Source: Kitasatospora viridis (GTDB taxonomy: Bacteria > Actinomycetota > Actinomycetes > Streptomycetales > Streptomycetaceae). From it: DNA of 64,000 nt. The notes beneath the pieces were generated by a model. That model searched no databases. It saw nothing but the letters and a program-made list of their open reading frames with translations, and had not been told where the DNA came from. The position numbers were made by a program, and so were the translations under genes. Shown piece by piece: positions 59,983 through 64,000 of this stretch; the stretch's first letter is position 1, and each line of letters begins with the position of its first letter. The DNA lies in the NCBI RefSeq assembly GCF_007829815.1, contig NZ_VIWT01000001.1, positions 5,791,001 through 5,855,000 of the forward strand, given 5' to 3'.

Positions 59983-60663
59983 ATGGACGGGGCGGAGTTC
60001 GACAGAGTGGGCTTCGACGGGGCGGGGTCCGAGGGGGCGGGGTTCGACGAGGCCTGGGCCGGCGCGCCGGCGGCGGTGCGCCGCTGCCTGGAGCTCGCGC
60101 ACCAGTCGCTGGCCGGCGGCGGGCTGGCCGTCGGCGCGGTGCTGGTGGACGGGGCGGGCCAGGTCCGCGCCGAGGGCCGCAACCGCGCCTACGACGGCCC
60201 GGGCGGCCCCGACCCGTTGCAGGGCACCCCGCTCGCGCACGCCGAGCTGAACGCGCTGGCCCAGGTCCGCACCGGCTGCGACCTCGGCCGGCTGACCCTG
60301 TGGAGCACCCAGCAGCCGTGCGCGATGTGCCGGGCGGCGGCCGAGTTCACCGGCGTCGGCGCGGTGCGCCACCTGGCCCCCGACCCGTGGGCGCTGGCCG
60401 CCGAGCGCGGTGGACCGGGCCCGGCCGGGGCGAGCGACGAGTGGCTGGTCGCCGCCAACCTGCTGTTCCTGCAGAGCGTGCTCGACTCGGCCGACGCCGA
60501 GCACCCGACGGTGCGCCGCAACCGGGAACTGGAGCCGGAGACCTCGGCCCTGCTGCTGCCCGGCCGCCCGCCCGGGGCGGGCGCGGCCGAGCTGCTCCGC
60601 CCGCTCTGGCCCGCCCTCGGCCGGGCCGCCGCCGCCCGCCGGGCGCGCCTGGCCGCCGGCTGA
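59983..60663 (+). CDS. Zinc-dependent nucleoside/nucleobase deaminase
   Basis: This 226-aa protein of the cytidine-deaminase fold has zinc ligands in AHAELNAL (His and catalytic Glu) and QQPCAMCRAA (PCxxC). An N-terminal Gly/Asp-rich tail (about 1-30) and a ~60-residue C-terminal helix extend beyond the ~150-aa tRNA or guanine deaminase length. The substrate is unclear. ATG with GGAAG upstream, 34 bp after fumC. Confidence 0.88.
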   Translation: MDGAEFDRVGFDGAGSEGAGFDEAWAGAPAAVRRCLELAHQSLAGGGLAVGAVLVDGAGQVRAEGRNRAYDGPGGPDPLQGTPLAHAELNALAQVRTGCDLGRLTLWSTQQPCAMCRAAAEFTGVGAVRHLAPDPWALAAERGGPGPAGASDEWLVAANLLFLQSVLDSADAEHPTVRRNRELEPETSALLLPGRPPGAGAAELLRPLWPALGRAAAARRARLAAG

Positions 60664-60805
60664 CGCGCGCTCAGTCCCGGCCGCCGGCCGCCCGGTCCGG
60701 GGCGCGACGCCCCGACGGCGGGTCCGTGCGAGCCGGGGCCCGGCCGGGTACGGTCGGACCAGCTCGGGCCCGACCGGTGACCCGGCGGGCAGGGAGGCGG
60801 GTGCG

Positions 60806-61609
60806 ATGACCGAGCCAGCGACGGCCGGGTTGGAACGCGGAGCGGTGGTGCGGTGCGTGCCGGCCGCCCCCAGCTGGGTGAGCCTGACGGCCGGAGACCT
60901 GGACGGCGCCACGGCGTTCTACGGCGAGCTGCTCGGTTGGACCTTCAGCCGGGGCCCGGACCGCTGGGGCCCCTACGTCCGCGCGCTGGTCGGCGGCACC
61001 TCCGTCGCCGGGATCAGCGGCTCCTCGGACCTCCAGCTGCCGGTCGCCTGGACCACCTTCTTCGGCACCGAGGACGCCGACGCGCTGGCCGAGCGGATCC
61101 GGGCCCGCGGCGGCACGGTGGCGATCGGCCCGCTCGGCTTCGACGCGGGCCGGATCGCGATCGCCTCGGACCGGTCGGGCGCGCCGTTCGGCTTCTGGGA
61201 GGGCGACGCCCGCGCGGGCGTGGTGCTCAACGAGATGCCCGGCGCACCGGCCTGGATCGAGCTGCGCACCAAGGACGCGTTCGACTCGGCGCTGTTCTAC
61301 GGCGAGGTGTTCGGCTGGGACAACCGGGAGCCGGGCGAGTTCGACGTGCGCTGGGAGCACGACCGGGTGGTGCTGCGCTCCCACGGGCACGGCGTCGCGG
61401 CCCTGGTCAACGCCACCGACCCGGAGGCCCGGCCGAGTTGGAACGTCTACTTCTCGGTGGCCGACGCGGACGCCTCGGCGGCGCTGGCCGAGCGGCTGGG
61501 CGCCGACGTGCTGGGCGAGGTGCGGGACAGCCCCTACGGCAGGTGGGTGGACCTGCGCGATCCGCAGGGCGGCCGGTTCTCGCTGCTCGGTCCGCGCGAC
61601 CCGGCCTGA
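60806..61609 (+). CDS. Two-module VOC-superfamily protein
   Basis: This 267-aa protein has two glyoxalase-like modules (about 20-130 and 145-262). The first opens VSLTAGDLDGATAFYGELLGW and the second WIELRTKDAFDSALFYGEVFGW. Relatives are annotated as hydroxylases or lyases without proven activity (for example CFP-30B-like). ATG with GGGAGG upstream. Confidence 0.9.
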   Translation: MTEPATAGLERGAVVRCVPAAPSWVSLTAGDLDGATAFYGELLGWTFSRGPDRWGPYVRALVGGTSVAGISGSSDLQLPVAWTTFFGTEDADALAERIRARGGTVAIGPLGFDAGRIAIASDRSGAPFGFWEGDARAGVVLNEMPGAPAWIELRTKDAFDSALFYGEVFGWDNREPGEFDVRWEHDRVVLRSHGHGVAALVNATDPEARPSWNVYFSVADADASAALAERLGADVLGEVRDSPYGRWVDLRDPQGGRFSLLGPRDPA

Positions 61610-61669
61610 CGCCGGGTCGGACCCCAGGCGGCGGGCCACGGCGCAGGGCCTCGGCACCGGGCCGCCGGG

Positions 61670-61903
61670 TCAGGCCCGGTCCACCTGCGCGCCGCAGCGC
61701 CAACAGACCACCGGCGGCCGGGCCTCGGCGAGCGCGCCGCACTCCTCGCAGACCAGCGGCAGCAGGCACGCGCTCTCGCCGCCGCCCGGCTCGGGCCCGG
61801 TCGGCGGCGTGCGGTCCGGCGGCGTGCGGTCCGGCGGCGTGCCGTCCGGCGCCTCGCCCCGCTCGGGGTGTTCCTCGGTCACACCCCGAGCGTACTCATC
61901 CAC
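61670..61903 (-). CDS. Small zinc-ribbon protein with Pro-rich repeats
   Basis: The 77-aa protein has a C-terminal Cys4 zinc ribbon (VCEECGALA and VCWRCGAQVD) after an acidic linker containing the pentapeptide TPPDR twice. The linker is encoded by three 15-bp tandem repeats (61803-61847). ATG 61903 is used here; GTG 61882 is an alternative. Function unknown. Confidence 0.65.
   Translation of the reverse strand: MDEYARGVTEEHPERGEAPDGTPPDRTPPDRTPPTGPEPGGGESACLLPLVCEECGALAEARPPVVCWRCGAQVDRA
61803..61847. repeat. Three tandem 15-bp repeats inside zinc-ribbon gene
   Basis: GGCGGCGTGCGGTCC occurs twice, and a third time with one change (GGCGGCGTGCCGTCC). The 15-bp period keeps the frame and lengthens the Pro-rich linker of the zinc-ribbon protein. 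Confidence 0.85.
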
Positions 61904-62017
61904 CGTCCGGGCGAACCAGGGCGCGGCGCGGTTTGGCCACCAACGACCCGGGTACCGCTCGCTCCAAGATCACGGAGATCACCGGGATCTCCGCGGTCCC
62001 GAGCCGAGGAGGCCGAC

Positions 62018-62149
62018 ATGGAGCGTGAGATCAGCACTGCGGGTGAGCCGGGCCAGCACCCGGAGCAGCCGCAACGCCACGCCCTGGAGGAGGACACCGA
62101 CTTCGAGCACAACGACGTCGAGTGGTACGCCGTGCTGGGCGAGGACTGA
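62018..62149 (+). CDS. Small acidic protein, 43 aa, unknown function
   Basis: ATG at 62018 has AGGAGG six bases upstream, an optimal site. The product starts MEREISTAGEPGQ and ends DFEHNDVEWYAVLGED; it is acidic, without Cys. Its length and Trp-Tyr-containing acidic tail do not match a family I recognise. It converges on the aldehyde dehydrogenase gene. It may be a small regulatory or binding protein; RiPP precursor status has no support from neighbours. Confidence 0.65.
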   Translation: MEREISTAGEPGQHPEQPQRHALEEDTDFEHNDVEWYAVLGED

Positions 62150-62165
62150 CGGTCCGTCGGACCGG

Positions 62166-63554
62166 TCAGGCGATCCACACCGTGGTGATGTTGCAGAACT
62201 CCCGAATACCGTGCCCGGACAGCTCGCGCCCGTAGCCCGAGCGGCGGACCCCGCCGAACGGCAGCGCCGGGTGCGAGGCGGTCATCCCGTTGAAGAACAC
62301 CCCGCCGGCCTGGATGTCGCGCACGAAGCGCTCCTGCTCGGCGTCGTCGGTGGTCCACACGTTGGAGCTCAGGCCGAACGGCGTGTCGTTGGCCAGTTCC
62401 ACCGCGTGGTCCAGGTCCTCGGCCCGGTAGAGCGTGGCGACCGGGCCGAAGGCCTCCTCGTGGTGGATCCGCATCCGGTCGGTGATCCCGCTGAGCACCG
62501 TCGGCGGGTAGTACCAGCCCTCGCCGGCGCTCTGCGGGACCTCCACCTCGCACTCGACGGCGGCCCCGAGCGCCAGCGCGTCCGCGACCAGTTCGCCCAG
62601 CTCCTCGCGGCCCTGCGCGGTGGCCAGCGGACCCACCTGGGTGTCCTCCCGCATCGGGTCGCCGACCCGCAGCGCCCGCATCCCCGCCACGAAGGCCGCC
62701 CGGAACTCCTCGTACACCGCCCCGTGCACGATGAACCGCTTGGCCGCGATGCAGGACTGCCCGTTGTTCTGCACCCGGGCGGTGACGGCCGTGCGGGCCG
62801 CCGCCGCGACGTCGGCCGAGGGCAGCACCACGAACGGGTCGCTGCCGCCGAGCTCCAGCACCGTCTTCTTGACCTCGTCCCCGGCCACCGCGGCCACCGA
62901 GCGCCCGGCGCCCTCGCTGCCGGTCAGCGTCGCCGCGACCACCCGGGGGTCGCGCAGCACGTCGGCCACCGCCCGGGAGTCGATCAGCAGGGTCTGGAAG
63001 CAGCCGTCCGGGAAGCCCGCGCCGCGGAACAGGTCCTCCAGGTAGAGCGCGGTCTGCGGCACGTTGGACGCGTGCTTGAGCAGGCCCACGTTGCCCGCCA
63101 TCAGGGCCGGCGCCGCGAACCTGACGACCTGCCAGAGCGGGAAGTTCCACGGCATCACCGCCAGCACCGGGCCCATCGGGCGGTACCGGACCAGCGCCCG
63201 GGCCGCGCCGGCGTCGGTCACGTCCTCCGGCGAGGGGTGCTCGTCGGCCAGCAGCGCGGGAGCCCGGTCCGCGTACCAGCGCATCGCCTTGGCGCACTTG
63301 GCCGCCTCGGCCCGGGCCGCCGTGATCGGCTTGCCCATCTCGGTGGTCATCAGCTTGGCGATGGTCTCCTGGTCGGCGTCCAGCAACTCGGCCGCCCGGT
63401 GCATCAGCTGGGTCCGGCGCCCGAAGTCGGTCAGCCGGTACTGCTCGAAGGTCTGCACGGCGCGGGCCAGCCGCTGCTCCACGGCGGCGGGCGAGTACGG
63501 CTCGAAGGTCCGCAGGGTCTGTCCGGTCGCCGGGTTCACGGTCGCGATCGCCAT
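62166..63554 (-). CDS. Aldehyde dehydrogenase, succinate-semialdehyde dehydrogenase-like
   Basis: This 462-aa NAD(P)-dependent enzyme has the cofactor region VMPWNFPLWQVVRFAAPALMAG, the general-base Glu in LELGGSDPF and nucleophile Cys in NNGQSCIAAKRF. The overall pattern, including the short N-terminus (AIATVNPATGQTLRTF), is that of GabD/Sad-type dehydrogenases. It probably oxidises succinate semialdehyde in GABA catabolism; other aldehydes are possible. ATG at 63554 with AGGAGA upstream. Confidence 0.92.
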   Translation of the reverse strand: MAIATVNPATGQTLRTFEPYSPAAVEQRLARAVQTFEQYRLTDFGRRTQLMHRAAELLDADQETIAKLMTTEMGKPITAARAEAAKCAKAMRWYADRAPALLADEHPSPEDVTDAGAARALVRYRPMGPVLAVMPWNFPLWQVVRFAAPALMAGNVGLLKHASNVPQTALYLEDLFRGAGFPDGCFQTLLIDSRAVADVLRDPRVVAATLTGSEGAGRSVAAVAGDEVKKTVLELGGSDPFVVLPSADVAAAARTAVTARVQNNGQSCIAAKRFIVHGAVYEEFRAAFVAGMRALRVGDPMREDTQVGPLATAQGREELGELVADALALGAAVECEVEVPQSAGEGWYYPPTVLSGITDRMRIHHEEAFGPVATLYRAEDLDHAVELANDTPFGLSSNVWTTDDAEQERFVRDIQAGGVFFNGMTASHPALPFGGVRRSGYGRELSGHGIREFCNITTVWIA

Positions 63555-63638
63555 CGGTCGTCTCCTGGAGGCAGGTGGAGGGTGGGCTGGATCTCCGGTC
63601 GAGCCTAGGGAAGCGGGGGCGGGGTGCATGCTTGTGAC

Positions 63639-64000
63639 ATGCCCGAGGGTGACACCGTCTTCCGCATCGCCGACCAGTTGCACCGCGCCCTGGCAGGGCG
63701 GGTGCTGACCGCCGCCGACCTGAGGGTGCCCGGGCTCGCCACCGTCCGGCTGACGGGCCGCCAGGTGCTGGAGGTGCGCCCGCGCGGCAAGCACCTGCTG
63801 ACCAGGCTGGACGACGGCCGGACCCTGCACACCCACCTGCGGATGGACGGCCGCTGGCTGCTCCACCCGGCCGGCACGCGCTGGACCGGCGGGCCCGCGC
63901 ACGAGATCCGGGTGGTGCTCGGCACCGCCGAGCAGACCGCCGTCGGCTACCGGCTCCCCGTGGTGCAACTGCTGCCCACCGCGCGGGAGGCCGAGGCGGT
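63639..64000 (+). CDS. Fpg/Nei-family DNA glycosylase (partial, cut by right edge)
   Basis: The visible 120 residues begin MPEGDTVFRIADQLHRALAG, with Pro2 (Schiff-base nucleophile) and Glu3 of the Fpg/Nei family. THLRMDGRWLLH is the conserved Lys/Met-loop region. The MPEGDT start and internal sequence are closer to actinobacterial endonuclease VIII (Nei2) than to Fpg. It repairs oxidised bases. The zinc finger and H2TH domain would lie beyond the window. Confidence 0.9.
   Translation, partial: MPEGDTVFRIADQLHRALAGRVLTAADLRVPGLATVRLTGRQVLEVRPRGKHLLTRLDDGRTLHTHLRMDGRWLLHPAGTRWTGGPAHEIRVVLGTAEQTAVGYRLPVVQLLPTAREAEA

Noticed and set aside
1..64000. CRISPR arrays, insertion sequences, integrases, attachment sites
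   Set aside because: No regularly spaced direct repeats beyond the short tandem repeats listed, no transposase or recombinase coding sequence, and no tRNA-associated repeats were seen.

Overview
The window is GC-rich (roughly 72-74 percent) actinobacterial chromosome. It is most likely from a Streptomycetaceae member (Streptomyces, Kitasatospora or a relative). The reasons are the third-position GC bias, frequent GTG/TTG starts, many 4-bp GTGA/ATGA stop-start overlaps, an AfsR/SARP-type regulator, a MurT-GatD pair, and an in-frame TTA codon (a bldA-type signal) in one accessory operon. No rRNA, tRNA, CRISPR array, insertion sequence or phage gene was found. Genes at both window edges are cut: a Na+/H+ antiporter on the left and a Fpg/Nei glycosylase on the right.

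Layout. 1-9284: antiporter, lysA, a psuG-psuK pseudouridine operon, a secreted Ig-like protein and a secreted GH27 alpha-galactosidase. 9311-17162: the most unusual region. A minus-strand operon encodes a KASIII-like enzyme, an acyl carrier protein, a second thiolase-fold protein without the nucleophile, a class-II-synthetase-like amino acid:carrier protein ligase and a stand-alone condensation domain. Facing it is a DrrA/DrrB-type ABC exporter, followed by a second carrier protein. Together they look like a minimal, non-modular pathway joining an acyl group to an amino acid. A DasR-like palindrome lies in the divergent promoter. 17232-26628: GNAT enzyme, secreted GH95-like hydrolase, phosphoribosyltransferase, CtaG, PP2C phosphatase, cold-shock-domain protein, quinone oxidoreductase and D-lactate dehydrogenase.

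27260-33490: a second accessory locus. A translationally coupled operon (acetyltransferase, LuxE-like acyl-protein synthetase, LuxC reductase fused to a PaaK-like adenylation domain) has a TTA codon in its first gene. It faces a further PaaK-like ligase. No luciferase genes are present, so this looks like carboxylate-to-aldehyde chemistry. 33677-43902: mostly core genes (pfkA, gatD, murT, an ACT-GNAT membrane protein, a PLP decarboxylase, a phosphodiesterase, an RDD protein). GatD appears to carry a 148-residue Pro/Gly/Gln-rich N-terminal extension.

44024-52414: a large SARP/NB-ARC/TPR regulator, a 59-aa acidic peptide gene, asnB, a DUF4383-like membrane protein, a DUF3040-like peptide, a tautomerase/TetR divergent pair with two matching operator-like sites, and a dodecin. 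52603-64000: a two-component system, a DEDDh exonuclease, a class II-type cholesterol oxidase followed by coupled AraC and VOC genes, fumC, a deaminase, another VOC protein, two small proteins, an aldehyde dehydrogenase and the start of a DNA glycosylase. Many convergent pairs are separated by strong GC hairpins, several of which overlap stop codons.
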